Assembly (NCBI RefSeq): GCF_012275575.1
Contig: NZ_NPIH01000281.1
Location: 1-64,000 of the forward strand
Source of the DNA: Paraburkholderia sp. SG-MS1
GTDB lineage: Bacteria > Pseudomonadota > Gammaproteobacteria > Burkholderiales > Burkholderiaceae
Length of the DNA stretch: 64,000 nucleotides
Reading direction: 5' to 3'
The first letter of the stretch is position 1; each line of letters begins with the position of its first letter. The notes below the pieces were generated by a model that was not told the DNA's origin, made no database searches, and was given only the letters and a program-made list of their open reading frames with translations. This document shows positions 55,209 through 64,000 of this stretch, piece after piece. The translations under genes and the position numbers were made by a program.

Positions 55209-56054
55209 GTGGACCACACCCACCATTCCTCCGATCCCGCCGTGGCCGACCTGCGCGGCGGCTTCACCTCGACACGCTTCGTGCTCGTCGAACCCAGCCA
55301 TCCCGGCAACGTCGGCGCGGCGGCGCGCGCGCTGAAGACGATGGGCTTTTCGCGGCTCGTGCTGGTGTCGCCGCGCGTGCCGCATGTGCAGAACGATCCG
55401 GAAGCGATCGCGATGGCGAGCGGCGCGGACGACGTGCTTGCATCCGCGCACGTCGTGCCGGCGCTCGCCGACGCACTGGTCGGCGTGCACTGGTCGGTGG
55501 CGCTGACCGCGCGGCTGCGCGAATACGGTCCGCCGCAATGGACACCGCGTGCCGCAGCCGTGCTCGCGCATGAGCAGGCGGTGCATGGCGAGATCGCGCT
55601 CGTGTTCGGCAACGAGCGCACGGGTCTGTCGAACGAGGACGTCGAGCGCTGCAGCGCGCTCGCGCATATTCCGGCCAATCCGGCCTACAGCTCGCTGAAT
55701 CTCGCACAGGCCGTGCAGGTTCTGGCGTACGAATTGCGCACTGAGTATCTGTCCGGGGATGACGCGACAGCCCGCGCGCTGGCCGCCGCTCAGGCGAGCG
55801 TGAGGCAGGCGACGCAGGGCGAACCGGCGGGCTCACGCGCGGCGAGCGACGAAATCGAAAGCATGTTCACGCATCTCGAGAGCGCGCTGGTTGCCCTCGA
55901 CTTCCTCGATCCGGCCAATCCGAAAAAACTGATGTCCCGCTTGCGGCGGCTCTTCGCGCGCTCCGGGCTGGAGCGCGAGGAAGTGAACATCGTGCGCGGC
56001 ATCGCCAAACACATTCTGCTGAAGACAAAGCGAGACGGCGGCGACGCGCCCTGA
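55209..56054 (+). CDS. trmJ: tRNA (cytidine/uridine-32-2'-O)-methyltransferase TrmJ
   Basis: TrmJ methylates the 2'-hydroxyl of position 32 in tRNA. The 281-residue SPOUT (knotted) protein has RFVLVEPSHPGNVGAAARAL at the start of the fold, FGNERTGLSNED as the SAM-binding knot, and YSSLNLAQAVQVLAYEL. The start is GTG at 55209 (DHTHHSSDPAV); an upstream frame from 54816 reads through the intergenic region and is rejected. cysE is 187 bases downstream. Confidence 0.92.
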   Translation: MDHTHHSSDPAVADLRGGFTSTRFVLVEPSHPGNVGAAARALKTMGFSRLVLVSPRVPHVQNDPEAIAMASGADDVLASAHVVPALADALVGVHWSVALTARLREYGPPQWTPRAAAVLAHEQAVHGEIALVFGNERTGLSNEDVERCSALAHIPANPAYSSLNLAQAVQVLAYELRTEYLSGDDATARALAAAQASVRQATQGEPAGSRAASDEIESMFTHLESALVALDFLDPANPKKLMSRLRRLFARSGLEREEVNIVRGIAKHILLKTKRDGGDAP

Positions 56055-56146
56055 GCCGTCTACGTCCGACGACCTTGCCGGCAGCGTGGACTTCCGGCAG
56101 GTTTCTCGCAATCGACCTACAATCCCCGCAACGTTCTAACTAAATC

Positions 56147-56169
56147 TGCGGCCGTGCTAAGCGGCCGCA
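56147..56169 (+). promoter_or_regulatory. 8-bp inverted repeat in the cysE leader
   Basis: TGCGGCCG/CGGCCGCA with a seven-base loop, 29 bases downstream of a TACAAT (-10-like, 56118-56123). It would lie near the 5' end of the cysE mRNA. Confidence 0.4.
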
Positions 56170-56241
56170 TCGCCGTCATGCGTGACGCAGCAGCGTCGCA
56201 GCGCGCAGACGGTCCTTCTCCCACAACACACTGTCCATGCC

Positions 56242-57084
56242 ATGTTCACGAGACTTCGCGAAGACATCGCCACGATCCGCGAGCGCGACCCCGCCGCCCG
56301 CAGTGCATGGGAAGTGCTCACGTGTTATCCGGGCCTGCACGCACTCGTGCTGCACCGGCTCGCGCATGCGTGCTGGCAGGCGAAGCGCCGCTGGCTCGCG
56401 CGTTGGCTCTCGCAGATGGCGCGCTTCATGACCGGCATCGAGATCCATCCGGGCGCGACGCTCGGGCGGCGCGTGTTCATCGATCACGGCATGGGCGTGG
56501 TGATCGGCGAAACCGCGCAGATCGGCGACGACTGCACGATCTATCAGGGCGTGACGCTCGGCGGCACGTCGCTCACGCGCGGCGCGAAACGGCATCCGAC
56601 GCTCGAGCGCGGGGTGATCGTCGGCGCGGGCGCGAAGGTGCTCGGCGGCTTCACGATCGGCGCGGACGCGAAGATCGGCTCGAACGCGGTGGTGACTAAA
56701 CCGGTGCCCGCGCGCGGCACGGCGGTGGGTAATCCGGCGCGGATCATCGTGCCGGCGGCGGCAGCCACGGCGGCGAGCAACACCAACGCGGGTGGCAACG
56801 ACGCCGCGCGCGATGCGAAGCGAACGAGCGAACGCAGCGCATTCTGCGCATACGGCATCACGCCGAATGCGGACGATCCGGTGTCGCTGGCGATTCACGG
56901 TCTGATCGATCATGCCGCCACGCAATCGAAGCGTATCGATGAAATCGTCGACGCGCTGGAGCGCCTGGGCACGAGCCTCGAAGGTCTGCAAGGCTTGCAG
57001 GGCGCGGACGCGGCGTTGCTCGATTTGCGGCGTCTGTCGGCGGCGATTGCGGGGAAAGAGGAAGGGGCGGTGGCGCAGCGGTAA
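56242..57084 (+). CDS. cysE: serine O-acetyltransferase
   Basis: CysE makes O-acetylserine for cysteine synthesis. The 280-residue protein has the N-terminal SATase helices and a left-handed beta-helix ([40 protein letters not shown]). After PARIIVP the C-terminus is extended by about 100 residues, Ala-rich then helical ([23 protein letters not shown]), unlike the short tail of E. coli CysE. The ATG at 56242 matches the conserved FTRLREDI start but has no clear ribosome-binding site; 56182 is the in-frame alternative. Confidence 0.92.
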   Translation: MFTRLREDIATIRERDPAARSAWEVLTCYPGLHALVLHRLAHACWQAKRRWLARWLSQMARFMTGIEIHPGATLGRRVFIDHGMGVVIGETAQIGDDCTIYQGVTLGGTSLTRGAKRHPTLERGVIVGAGAKVLGGFTIGADAKIGSNAVVTKPVPARGTAVGNPARIIVPAAAATAASNTNAGGNDAARDAKRTSERSAFCAYGITPNADDPVSLAIHGLIDHAATQSKRIDEIVDALERLGTSLEGLQGLQGADAALLDLRRLSAAIAGKEEGAVAQR

Positions 57085-57189
57085 TCGCCAATGGGCTGGC
57101 CGTGCTGAAGGGTGGCCGGCGCCGGAGCTTTCTGACGGCGGTTTCAGACGGCGGGGCTTCGCGCAGGCAGCAAAGCCGGCAAGCCCATT

Positions 57190-57333
57190 TCAAGCGAGTC
57201 GATCGCTAGCCAGCCATTCCCGGATCAGCATGTCGCCAGGCGGGGCGGTGTAAAGTAAATCGTCAGTCGGCTTCAGGTAGATCGGCAGGACAGTGGGCCC
57301 AAAATCAGACCGGCCAGAAGTCAGCCGACTCAC
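57190..57333 (-). CDS. possible 47-residue ORF or gene remnant downstream of lpxH
   Basis: Ten bases past the lpxH stop, the same strand holds a 47-residue frame from GTG 57333. Its composition looks protein-like: SRLTSGRSDFGPTVLPIYLK, then LLYTAPPGDMLIREWLASD. No family is recognised. It may be a real small gene, a decayed gene end or chance. Confidence 0.3.
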   Translation of the reverse strand: MSRLTSGRSDFGPTVLPIYLKPTDDLLYTAPPGDMLIREWLASDRLA

Positions 57334-57343
57334 TTTACCCGCT

Positions 57344-58141
57344 TCATTCCAACGGCAACGCCCGAATCCCGTCAGCATCGATCCGCAAGTACCCGCCGCG
57401 GTGCGGGCCGTGGTCGAGATCCCAATCCGGCAGAACCCAGCGCGTGCCGCCCGGCTCGCGATGCCGCGCAGGCAGATGCGTGTGCCCATGGATGATCGTC
57501 GCCGTTTTCGACGCCTCGAACAGCGCGGCAACGGCCTTCGGCGTCACGTCATACTTCGACGAGACGGGCCGCATGCGGCCATGCTCGCTCTTCGCGCGCA
57601 TGTTTTCGGCGAGCCTCTGGCGCCAGCGAAACGGCGACGCGAGAAACAGCATCTGCGCGAAACGGTTGCGCGCGAAACGCCGGAATATCTGGTAGCCATG
57701 ATCCGCGGTGCACAGACCGTCGCCATGAGCGAGCGCGACACGGATGCCGAACGCCGTGATCACGAACGGATCGGGCAGCCAGATCGCACCGGCCGCTTTC
57801 ATGAAGCGCTTGCCAAGCAGAAAATCGCGATTGCCGTGCATGATGTAGAGCGCGATGCCGCGCTCCGACAGCGTGTGCAATAGCGCCGCAATACGTGCGA
57901 CGAACGGCTCGACCAGCATGTCGTCGCCGACCCAGTACTCGAACAGATCGCCGAGTATGAACACCGAGTCCGCCTGCTCGGCGGTGACGCGAATGAAATG
58001 TTCGAACGCGGCGACCGTATGCGGGATCGCCTCGCTCAAATGAATGTCGGAGAGGAGAAAAAACGGGCGTGCGGCGCGCGGGTGTTGGCCCTCGCCAGGC
58101 ACGCCCGCGGCGACGCTTCGCAGCGGCGTCTCTTGCAGCAT
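57344..58141 (-). CDS. lpxH: UDP-2,3-diacylglucosamine diphosphatase
   Basis: LpxH hydrolyses UDP-2,3-diacylglucosamine to lipid X and UMP, an essential step in lipid A synthesis at the inner membrane. The 265-residue calcineurin-fold protein has LLSDIHLSE, GDLFEYWVGDD, HGNRDFLLG, AHGDGLCT and HGHTHLPA, the complete metal set. The first 25 residues vary. It is transcribed on the minus strand, downstream of ppiB, with 46 bases between. Confidence 0.96.
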   Translation of the reverse strand: MLQETPLRSVAAGVPGEGQHPRAARPFFLLSDIHLSEAIPHTVAAFEHFIRVTAEQADSVFILGDLFEYWVGDDMLVEPFVARIAALLHTLSERGIALYIMHGNRDFLLGKRFMKAAGAIWLPDPFVITAFGIRVALAHGDGLCTADHGYQIFRRFARNRFAQMLFLASPFRWRQRLAENMRAKSEHGRMRPVSSKYDVTPKAVAALFEASKTATIIHGHTHLPARHREPGGTRWVLPDWDLDHGPHRGGYLRIDADGIRALPLE

Positions 58142-58187
58142 TGAAGGTGCCTGATTTCAGTTCGAACGAGTCGACGGCGGGTCGAGC

Positions 58188-58682
58188 CTAGTCGACGATC
58201 ACAGCCTTTTCGATCACGACGTCGTCGGCCGGCACGTCCTGATGGAAGCCCTTCGAACCCGTCTTGACCTTCTTGATCTTCTCGACCACGTCCATGCCGT
58301 CGACCACCTTGCCGAACACCGCGTAGCCCCAGCCCTGCGGCGTCGGCGACGAGTGGTTCAGGAAGTCGTTGTCGTTCACGTTGATGAAGAATTGTGCCGT
58401 CGCGGAATGCGGGTCGTTCGTGCGCGCCATCGCGATCGAGCCGTTGACGTTTTTCAGACCGTTGTTCGCTTCGTTGTTGATCGGCTCGGCCGTCGGCTTC
58501 TGCTTCATGCCGGGTTCGAAACCGCCGCCCTGGATCATGAAACCGTCGATCACGCGGTGGAACACCGTGTTGTCGTAGTGGCCGGCCTTCACGTAGTTGA
58601 GGAAGTTCTCAACCGACTTCGGCGCTTTCTCAGCGTCCAGTTCGAGTTTGATGACGCCGTGGTTCGTATGCAGTTCAACCAT
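58188..58682 (-). CDS. ppiB: cytoplasmic cyclophilin peptidyl-prolyl isomerase
   Basis: A 164-residue cyclophilin without a signal peptide. The core has [18 protein letters not shown] and [24 protein letters not shown], including the catalytic arginine. It matches E. coli PpiB in size. It is adjacent to its periplasmic paralogue ppiA, 198 bases upstream, and precedes lpxH. Confidence 0.96.
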   Translation of the reverse strand: MVELHTNHGVIKLELDAEKAPKSVENFLNYVKAGHYDNTVFHRVIDGFMIQGGGFEPGMKQKPTAEPINNEANNGLKNVNGSIAMARTNDPHSATAQFFINVNDNDFLNHSSPTPQGWGYAVFGKVVDGMDVVEKIKKVKTGSKGFHQDVPADDVVIEKAVIVD

Positions 58683-58880
58683 GATGGAATCCTTTGATGA
58701 ACGGGTGGGTAAAAAGGACGCGGCGAGTCGTCATGCGTTACGTACTGCATTGACGGCGCCCGCGCCGGGGCGTGGATTGTGCACCAACGCGTCGACGTGC
58801 GGGCGTAGCCGTGCTGATTCGAGAGCATGCGCGGGTTGCTTCGTGCGCGCTCGTCGTGCTTCGTCCGCTTGGCTGCTCAC

Positions 58881-59462
58881 TTACTTGCCGACCACCGTGG
58901 CCGACTGGATCACGACCGGCGTCTTCGGCACGTCGCTCATCGGGCCGCGCGACGTGGTAGGCGTGGCTTCGATCTTCTTCACGACGTCCATGCCGCTCGT
59001 GACCTTGCCGAACACCGCGTAGCCGTTGCCGTCCGGATTCGGATAATCGAGGCCGGCATTGTCCACCGTGTTGATGAAGAACTGCGCGGTGGCCGAATTC
59101 GGATCGCTGGTGCGCGCCATCGCCAGCGTGCCGGTCAGGTTCTTCAGACCGTTGCGGCTCTCCAGAGGAATCGGCGCGCGCGTCGGCTTCTCGGCGAAGC
59201 TCTGCGTGTAGCCTCCGCCCTGAATCATGAAGCCGGGAATCACGCGATGGAAGATCGTGCCGCTGTACTGGCCGGACTTTACGTAGTCGATGAAATTCGC
59301 GACCGTCTTCGGCGCTTTCTCCGGATACAACTCGACGCGGATGTCGCCCTCCGATGTCTTGAGCAGCACGGACGGATGCGCGGCTTGCGAACCGGACTGG
59401 GCAAAAGCGGGTGCGTTTGCGATCAGGGCGGCGCTGCCGAGCGCCAACATCAACCATTTCAT
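58881..59462 (-). CDS. ppiA: periplasmic cyclophilin peptidyl-prolyl isomerase
   Basis: A 193-residue cyclophilin with a signal peptide KWLMLALGSAALIANAPAFA, cleaved near residue 21, so it acts in the periplasm on exported proteins. [18 protein letters not shown] and [19 protein letters not shown] are the active-site blocks. The ATG at 59462 begins the signal peptide; 59498 is a worse start. It lies 48 bases after the TPR gene. Confidence 0.95.
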   Translation of the reverse strand: MKWLMLALGSAALIANAPAFAQSGSQAAHPSVLLKTSEGDIRVELYPEKAPKTVANFIDYVKSGQYSGTIFHRVIPGFMIQGGGYTQSFAEKPTRAPIPLESRNGLKNLTGTLAMARTSDPNSATAQFFINTVDNAGLDYPNPDGNGYAVFGKVTSGMDVVKKIEATPTTSRGPMSDVPKTPVVIQSATVVGK

Positions 59463-59510
59463 GAAGATCCTCGGGGGTGGAAAAAGCGGAGTGCCCACGA
59501 CGTGCCGGCG

Positions 59511-60302
59511 TTATTGCGACGGCGCCATGTAGGGCGGCATGGCCAGCGAGCCATTCGCGCCGCCGAACTGGAAGCTCGGCGTCTGCGTCATGTTCATGTT
59601 CGAGATGGCGCGGCCCGTGGCGCTGTCCGTGGGCGCTGCCGCTGCAGCGGCGGCCCTCGCCGGCGCACCGTTCTTCGGCGGCGAGACGATCTTCTGGATG
59701 TCGGCCAGACGCTGCGCGGTCGTGGGGCTCGCCTTGCCGAGGCCTTGCGCGTGACGGTAGGCTTCGCTCGCCATGCGCAGATACACGTCGCCGAGATTTT
59801 CGTACGCGAGGCCGTAGCTCGGGTTGGCCTTGGCGGCCGTTTCGAGCGCGGTGCGCGCTTCGATGAGATGGCCTTGCTTCGCGTACAGCGCGGCGAGGTT
59901 GTTATACGGCTCGGGCAATTCGGGGTACAACTGCGTGAGTTCGGTGAACGCCGCGATCGCCTCGTCGTCGCGATTGAGGTGCGCGAGCACGGTGGCGCGT
60001 TTGAACTTCGCTTGCGCGTCGCGCGGATTCGATGCGATGCGCGCATCGAGCTGGGTCAACGACGCTTCCCAGTTTTTCTGCGCAATCGACGCGTCGATTT
60101 CCGGCGTGTTATCGCGCACCGCGGGACCTTGCGGCATCATGCCGGCCTTCTGTGCATAGGCTGCCGCAACGGGCAGGGCCGCGAGAGCGACGGCCACGGT
60201 GACGCGCACGGCGAGGGCGCGCGCAGCACCGCGCGTGAGGCCATTGCACGCCGTCGCGGCGAGGGTCGCAGCGCTGTGCGCGCGGCCGCTGGAAGGTTTC
60301 AT
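59511..60302 (-). CDS. exported tetratricopeptide-repeat protein
   Basis: A 263-residue protein with a basic N-terminus, a hydrophobic signal-like segment (about residues 30-50, ALAALPVAAAYAQ) and TPR repeats from about residue 65 to 190 (NPRDAQAKFKRATVLAHLNRD; PEPYNNLAALYAKQG). The Ala/Pro-rich tail ends in MPPYMAPSQ. The ATG at 60302 is preferred; 60335 is an alternative. It is probably the first gene of the TPR-ppiA-ppiB-lpxH unit and is divergent from cysS. Function is unknown, likely protein-protein scaffolding in the periplasm. Confidence 0.85.
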   Translation of the reverse strand: MKPSSGRAHSAATLAATACNGLTRGAARALAVRVTVAVALAALPVAAAYAQKAGMMPQGPAVRDNTPEIDASIAQKNWEASLTQLDARIASNPRDAQAKFKRATVLAHLNRDDEAIAAFTELTQLYPELPEPYNNLAALYAKQGHLIEARTALETAAKANPSYGLAYENLGDVYLRMASEAYRHAQGLGKASPTTAQRLADIQKIVSPPKNGAPARAAAAAAAPTDSATGRAISNMNMTQTPSFQFGGANGSLAMPPYMAPSQ

Positions 60303-60534
60303 AGGCTTGGGTCTGGATGTTATACTCCGACCCATTCTAACAAAAGGTCTGCGCGTTCCGTCGAACCGCAAACTGTCTTTTCGCCACTCGTGGTCGTCTC
60401 CGCTTTGAGCGCAGCTTGATCGCCGCACCAGGTGCGCCGGTTTTGCTGTATGCGACGCATCCGTCGTCTTCCAGGCGGGGCGCGGCGCGTCTGAAACACA
60501 ATGCGGATTTCTTTCGGCCCACGCACCGTTCTCT

Positions 60535-61932
60535 ATGGAATCACTGCGCATCTACAACACGCTCGCGCGTGACAAGCAAACTTTCGTGCCGCTGCAAGCA
60601 GGCGTCGTGCGGATGTACGTCTGCGGGATGACCGTGTACGACTATTGTCACGTCGGTCACGCGCGGGTGATGGTCGTGTTCGACATCGTGCAGCGCTGGC
60701 TGCGCACGCTCGGCTATGACGTGACCTACGTGCGCAACATCACGGATATCGACGACAAGATCATCCGCCGCGCCGTGGAGAACGGCGAGACGATCAAGTC
60801 GCTGACCGACCGCTTCATCGACGCATTGCATGAAGACGCGGACGCGCTCGGCATCCAGCGGCCCGACATCGAACCGCGCGCGACCGACTTCATTCCTCAG
60901 ATGCTCGGCATGATCGAGACGCTCGAGGCGAACGGCTACGCATACCAGGCGAGCGACGGCGACGTCAACTACGCGGTGCGCAAGTTCGCCGGCTACGGCA
61001 AGCTGTCGGGCAAGTCGCTCGAAGATCTGCGCGCGGGCGAACGCGTCGCGGCCAACGACGCGAAACAGGACCCGCTCGACTTCGTGTTGTGGAAGCAGGC
61101 AAAGCCCGACGAACCCGCCGACACCGGCTGGGAATCGAAGTACGGGCGTGGCCGTCCCGGCTGGCATATCGAGTGCTCCGCAATGGGCTGCACGCTGCTC
61201 GGCGATCAATTTGACATTCATGGCGGCGGCCAGGATCTGCAGTTTCCACACCACGAAAACGAAATTGCGCAAAGTGAAGCCGCTACCGGTCAAACCTTCG
61301 TCAATTACTGGATGCACAACGGCTACGTACAGATCGACAATGAGAAGATGTCGAAGTCGTTGAACAATTTTTTTACGATTCGCGAAGTGCTGGCGCAGTA
61401 CGATGCAGAGGTCGTGCGGTTTTTCATTGCACGCGCGCATTACCGCTCGCCGTTGAACTACAGCGACGTGCATATCGACGACGCCCGCAACGCGCTCGCG
61501 CGTTTGTACACCGCGCTCAAGGACGTCACGCCGGACGCCGCGGAGCTCGACTGGAACGAAGCGCATGCGCAGCGTTTCCAGGCGGCAATGAACGACGACT
61601 TCAACACGCCGGTTGCAGTGTCGGTGTTGTTCGAGTTGGCGACTGAAGTGAATCGCACGCGCGACCCGGCGCTGGCCCGTCAATTGCGCGCGCTCGGCGC
61701 GGTGATCGGACTGCTCGGGCGTGAGCCGCGTGCGTATCTGCAGCAGGCCGCGGGTGCCGCAGCACAAGGTGCGCTCGAGCCCGCCGCGATCGAAGCGAAG
61801 ATCGCCGCGCGCGTGGCCGCCAAGCAGGCGAAGGACTATGCGGCAGCAGACCGGATCCGGGCCGAATTGCTCGAGGCCGGCGTTGCACTTGAAGACAAAC
61901 CCGGCGGGTTGACCGAGTGGCGGCGCGTGTGA
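60535..61932 (+). CDS. cysS: cysteinyl-tRNA synthetase
   Basis: CysRS charges tRNA-Cys. The 465-residue class I enzyme has the zinc-site region [15 protein letters not shown] with the HIGH-type motif HVGH near residue 40, later zinc ligands around HIECSAMG and [15 protein letters not shown], and the KMSKS motif EKMSKSLNN. cysE and cysS are about 4 kb apart here. It is divergent from the TPR gene. Confidence 0.98.
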   Translation: MESLRIYNTLARDKQTFVPLQAGVVRMYVCGMTVYDYCHVGHARVMVVFDIVQRWLRTLGYDVTYVRNITDIDDKIIRRAVENGETIKSLTDRFIDALHEDADALGIQRPDIEPRATDFIPQMLGMIETLEANGYAYQASDGDVNYAVRKFAGYGKLSGKSLEDLRAGERVAANDAKQDPLDFVLWKQAKPDEPADTGWESKYGRGRPGWHIECSAMGCTLLGDQFDIHGGGQDLQFPHHENEIAQSEAATGQTFVNYWMHNGYVQIDNEKMSKSLNNFFTIREVLAQYDAEVVRFFIARAHYRSPLNYSDVHIDDARNALARLYTALKDVTPDAAELDWNEAHAQRFQAAMNDDFNTPVAVSVLFELATEVNRTRDPALARQLRALGAVIGLLGREPRAYLQQAAGAAAQGALEPAAIEAKIAARVAAKQAKDYAAADRIRAELLEAGVALEDKPGGLTEWRRV

Positions 61933-61979
61933 GCGCACCTCGTACTTCCCTCTGATCGACTCGCCAGGCAGGAGGCAGG

Positions 61980-63029
61980 ATGGCAACGGCCACGAAGACG
62001 CCGGCTAAACGAGCCGCGTCTCAGACAAACGCGGCAGCCGCGGCAAAGTCGACACGCACGTCGGCTCGCGCGGGCAGCGGCGCGGTACAGAAAGCATCGT
62101 CGAAAGCCACTGCGGTGGCCGCGAAGAGCGCAGCGGGCGTAGGGGCGGCAGCGAAAAAGGCCACGCTCAAGCGTGCGCTCAACGGGAGGTCGGCACACGC
62201 GCCTGCCGCGAAGCGCGCCAAGGCGTCGCGTGTGAAAAGCAATGGCGCATTGCCGGCCGCACTCGCCAGCGACGTGCAGGAGCTCGCGCGCGACACCAAC
62301 GCGGGCGAGGTCGTGCGCAAGACGCGCGCATCGGCGGGCGCCGGTGGCGAAGCCGCGAGTGCGAGCGATGTGACGGTACCGGTGCAGATCGGCGGCCTCA
62401 CGCCCGAAGTCACGCGTCCGGCGTATTGGGACAAGGCGTGTGCGGACCTCGTCAAGCGTGACCGTATTCTGAAGAAGCTGATTCCGAAGTTCGGTCCGGT
62501 GCATCTGCTGAGCCGTGGCGACCCCTTCGTCACGCTCGCGCGCTCGGTGGTGGGGCAGCAGATTTCGGTCGCGTCTGCTCAAGCCGTGTGGGCGAAAGTC
62601 GAAGCGGCGTGTCCGAAGCTCGTGCCGCAGCAGTTCATCAAGCTCGGTCAGGAGAAGCTGACCGCGTGCGGGCTGTCCCGGCGCAAGGCCGAGTACGTGC
62701 TCGATCTCGCGCAGCATTTCGTGTCGGGGGCGTTGCACGTCGGCAAGTGGACGTCGATGGAAGACGAGGCGGTGATCGCCGAGCTCACGCAGATTCGCGG
62801 CATCGGCCGCTGGACCGCGGAGATGTTCCTGATCTTCAATCTGTCGCGTCCCGATGTACTGCCGCTCGACGACCTCGGCCTGATCCGCGCGATCAGCGTC
62901 AACTATTTCAGCGGCGAACCGGTCACCCGCAGCGAAGCGCGCGAGGTCGCGGCGAACTGGGAGCCGTGGCGCACGGTCGCGACCTGGTATATGTGGCGTA
63001 GTCTTGATCCCTTGCCGGTCGACTACTGA
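61980..63029 (+). CDS. AlkA-like DNA-3-methyladenine glycosylase with histone-like N-terminal tail
   Basis: A 349-residue protein. Residues 1 to about 130 are Lys/Ala/Ser/Arg/Thr-rich with no predicted fold (AAKSTRTSARAGSGAVQKAS, AAKKATLKRAL), like the tails of histone H1 and bacterial AlgP-type proteins. Residues 131-349 form a helix-hairpin-helix GPD glycosylase: LARSVVGQQISVASAQAVW, the hairpin IRGIGRWTAEMF and the catalytic aspartate in LPLDDLGL. It should excise alkylated bases. It lies 47 bases after cysS and is followed by accA after a 126-base gap. Confidence 0.9.
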   Translation: MATATKTPAKRAASQTNAAAAAKSTRTSARAGSGAVQKASSKATAVAAKSAAGVGAAAKKATLKRALNGRSAHAPAAKRAKASRVKSNGALPAALASDVQELARDTNAGEVVRKTRASAGAGGEAASASDVTVPVQIGGLTPEVTRPAYWDKACADLVKRDRILKKLIPKFGPVHLLSRGDPFVTLARSVVGQQISVASAQAVWAKVEAACPKLVPQQFIKLGQEKLTACGLSRRKAEYVLDLAQHFVSGALHVGKWTSMEDEAVIAELTQIRGIGRWTAEMFLIFNLSRPDVLPLDDLGLIRAISVNYFSGEPVTRSEAREVAANWEPWRTVATWYMWRSLDPLPVDY

Positions 63030-63057
63030 ACAACAAAAAAACGAGGCTATCTCAAAA

Positions 63058-63122
63058 AACTATCGATTGTTATATTTCGATAGTTGCGAGATGGTTTTGA
63101 CAGCGGCGAGCGCGGTTAGAAT
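63058..63122 (+). promoter_or_regulatory. inverted repeat and promoter-like elements upstream of accA
   Basis: AACTATCGA (63058-63066) and TCGATAGTT (63077-63085) form a 9-bp inverted repeat with a 10-base loop, 11 bases before TTGACA (63097-63102). TAGAAT follows at 63117-63122, though the spacing of 14 is short. The dyad sits where an upstream regulator would bind. Confidence 0.45.
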
Positions 63123-63155
63123 ACGCGCTGCCGGTAAGTCCAAGGATTACAACCA

Positions 63156-64000
63156 ATGAAGACCACCTTTCTGGATTTCGAACAGCCAATCGCTGAACTC
63201 GAAGCGAAGATCGAAGAATTGCGCTTCGTGCAGGACGATTCGGCCGTCGATATTTCGGAAGAGATCGAGCGGCTGTCCAAGAAGAGTCAACAGCTCACCA
63301 AAGATCTGTACGCGAACCTCACGCCGTGGCAGGTTTCGCAAATCGCCCGTCATCCGCAACGCCCGTACACGTTCGATTACGTGAGCGAGCTGTTCACCGA
63401 TTTCCACGAACTGCATGGCGACCGCAACTACGCGGACGACCTCTCGATCGTCGGCGGCCTCGCGCGCTTCAACGGCCAGGCCTGCATGGTGATCGGCCAT
63501 CAGAAGGGCCGCGACACGAAGGAGCGCGCACTGCGCAACTTCGGCATGCCGCGTCCGGAAGGCTATCGCAAGGCTGAACGCCTGATGCGTCTGGCCGAAA
63601 AATTCAACCTGCCTATCTTCACGTTCATCGACACGCCGGGCGCGTATCCGGGCATCGGCGCGGAAGAGCGTGGCCAGTCCGAAGCGATCGGCCGCAATCT
63701 GTACGTGATGGCCGAACTGAAGACGCCGCTGATTGCGACGATCATCGGTGAGGGCGGATCGGGCGGTGCGCTTGCTATCGCGGTCGGCGATAGCGTGCTG
63801 ATGCTGCAGTTCTCGACCTACTCGGTGATTTCGCCGGAAGGCTGCGCATCGATTCTGTGGAAGAGCGCCGCGAAGGCGCCGGAAGCCGCGGAAGCGCTCG
63901 GCCTGACCGCGCATCGTCTGAAGGCGCTCGGGCTGATCGACAAGATCGTCAACGAGCCGCTCGGCGGCGCGCATCGCGATCCGAAGGGCATGGCCGCCAT
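63156..64000 (+). CDS. accA: acetyl-CoA carboxylase carboxyltransferase subunit alpha (3' end outside window)
   Basis: AccA forms, with AccD, the carboxyltransferase that makes malonyl-CoA for fatty-acid synthesis. The frame is open from 63156 to the window edge (281 codons of about 320). [20 protein letters not shown] begins the N-terminal helices; [22 protein letters not shown] and [20 protein letters not shown] match the crotonase-like core, and [15 protein letters not shown] the CoA-binding region. The gene is complete in this strand up to the edge. A promoter-like pair lies upstream. Confidence 0.97.
   Translation, partial: MKTTFLDFEQPIAELEAKIEELRFVQDDSAVDISEEIERLSKKSQQLTKDLYANLTPWQVSQIARHPQRPYTFDYVSELFTDFHELHGDRNYADDLSIVGGLARFNGQACMVIGHQKGRDTKERALRNFGMPRPEGYRKAERLMRLAEKFNLPIFTFIDTPGAYPGIGAEERGQSEAIGRNLYVMAELKTPLIATIIGEGGSGGALAIAVGDSVLMLQFSTYSVISPEGCASILWKSAAKAPEAAEALGLTAHRLKALGLIDKIVNEPLGGAHRDPKGMAA

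Overview
The window is a GC-rich, densely coded chromosomal segment of a betaproteobacterium of the Burkholderia/Paraburkholderia type. This placement rests on gene order and protein similarity recalled from that group (pyrG-kdsA-eno-ftsB; rlmN-rodZ-ispG-hisS-yfgM-bamB-der-hfq-hflX-hflK-hflC-DUF2065-hisZ-purA; cysE-lpxH-ppiB-ppiA-TPR-cysS), not on a search. The outer-membrane assembly lipoproteins BamB and BamC, the lipid A/KDO genes lpxH and kdsA, and the lysophospholipid transporter LplT show a Gram-negative envelope. I see no rRNA, tRNA, CRISPR, insertion sequence, phage or plasmid genes. This is core housekeeping DNA.

Layout. 1-6.7 kb: end of comEC, an alpha/beta hydrolase, then pyrG-kdsA-eno-ftsB, all forward. 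6.8-8.9 kb: reverse block with a small lipoprotein, the redox chaperone hslO and a gamma-carbonic-anhydrase-like protein. 9.1-18.3 kb: forward run with a DUF455 protein, a hydrolase, rnm-yciO (same order as in E. coli), a site-2 protease, trpS, a methyltransferase, dapA-bamC and an MBL hydrolase. 18.4-19.1 kb: reverse Bax-inhibitor-1 protein. 19.4-38.9 kb: long forward section covering ndk, rlmN, rodZ, isoprenoid (ispG) and histidyl-tRNA (hisS) genes, the BAM/YfgM envelope genes, der, hfq, the HflX/HflK/HflC group, hisZ, purA, a phosphoribosyltransferase and the potassium transporter kup. 39-45.4 kb: reverse tex, then forward coiled-coil repeat protein, YdcH and a DinG/YoaA helicase. 45.6-54.5 kb: mostly reverse, with an Ala-rich lipoprotein, roxA, a metallophosphoesterase, mutS, lplT and suhB; slyD is forward. 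54.5-64 kb: trmJ and cysE forward; lpxH, ppiB, ppiA and a TPR protein reverse; cysS, an AlkA-like glycosylase and the start of accA forward.

How the genes fit together: four themes recur. Envelope biogenesis: kdsA, lpxH, bamB, bamC, yfgM, rodZ, ftsB, hflKC, lplT, ppiA. Translation and RNA quality: trpS, hisS, cysS, rlmN, trmJ, yciO, der, hflX, roxA, hfq, rnm, suhB. Nucleotide and amino-acid supply: pyrG, purA, ndk, dapA, cysE, hisZ. Genome maintenance: mutS, the DinG-like helicase, the AlkA-like glycosylase. Clear intrinsic terminators split the runs into transcription units.

I found no multi-gene system that looks new. The most interesting signals are single-gene or regulatory: a four-cysteine motif in TrpRS that nearly matches the [4Fe-4S] motif of Thermotoga TrpRS; a histone-H1-like Lys/Ala tail on a DNA glycosylase; a boxA-like element and a 10-bp hairpin in the suhB leader; a palindrome abutting the purA -10; and a degenerate metallophosphoesterase squeezed between mutS and slyD.
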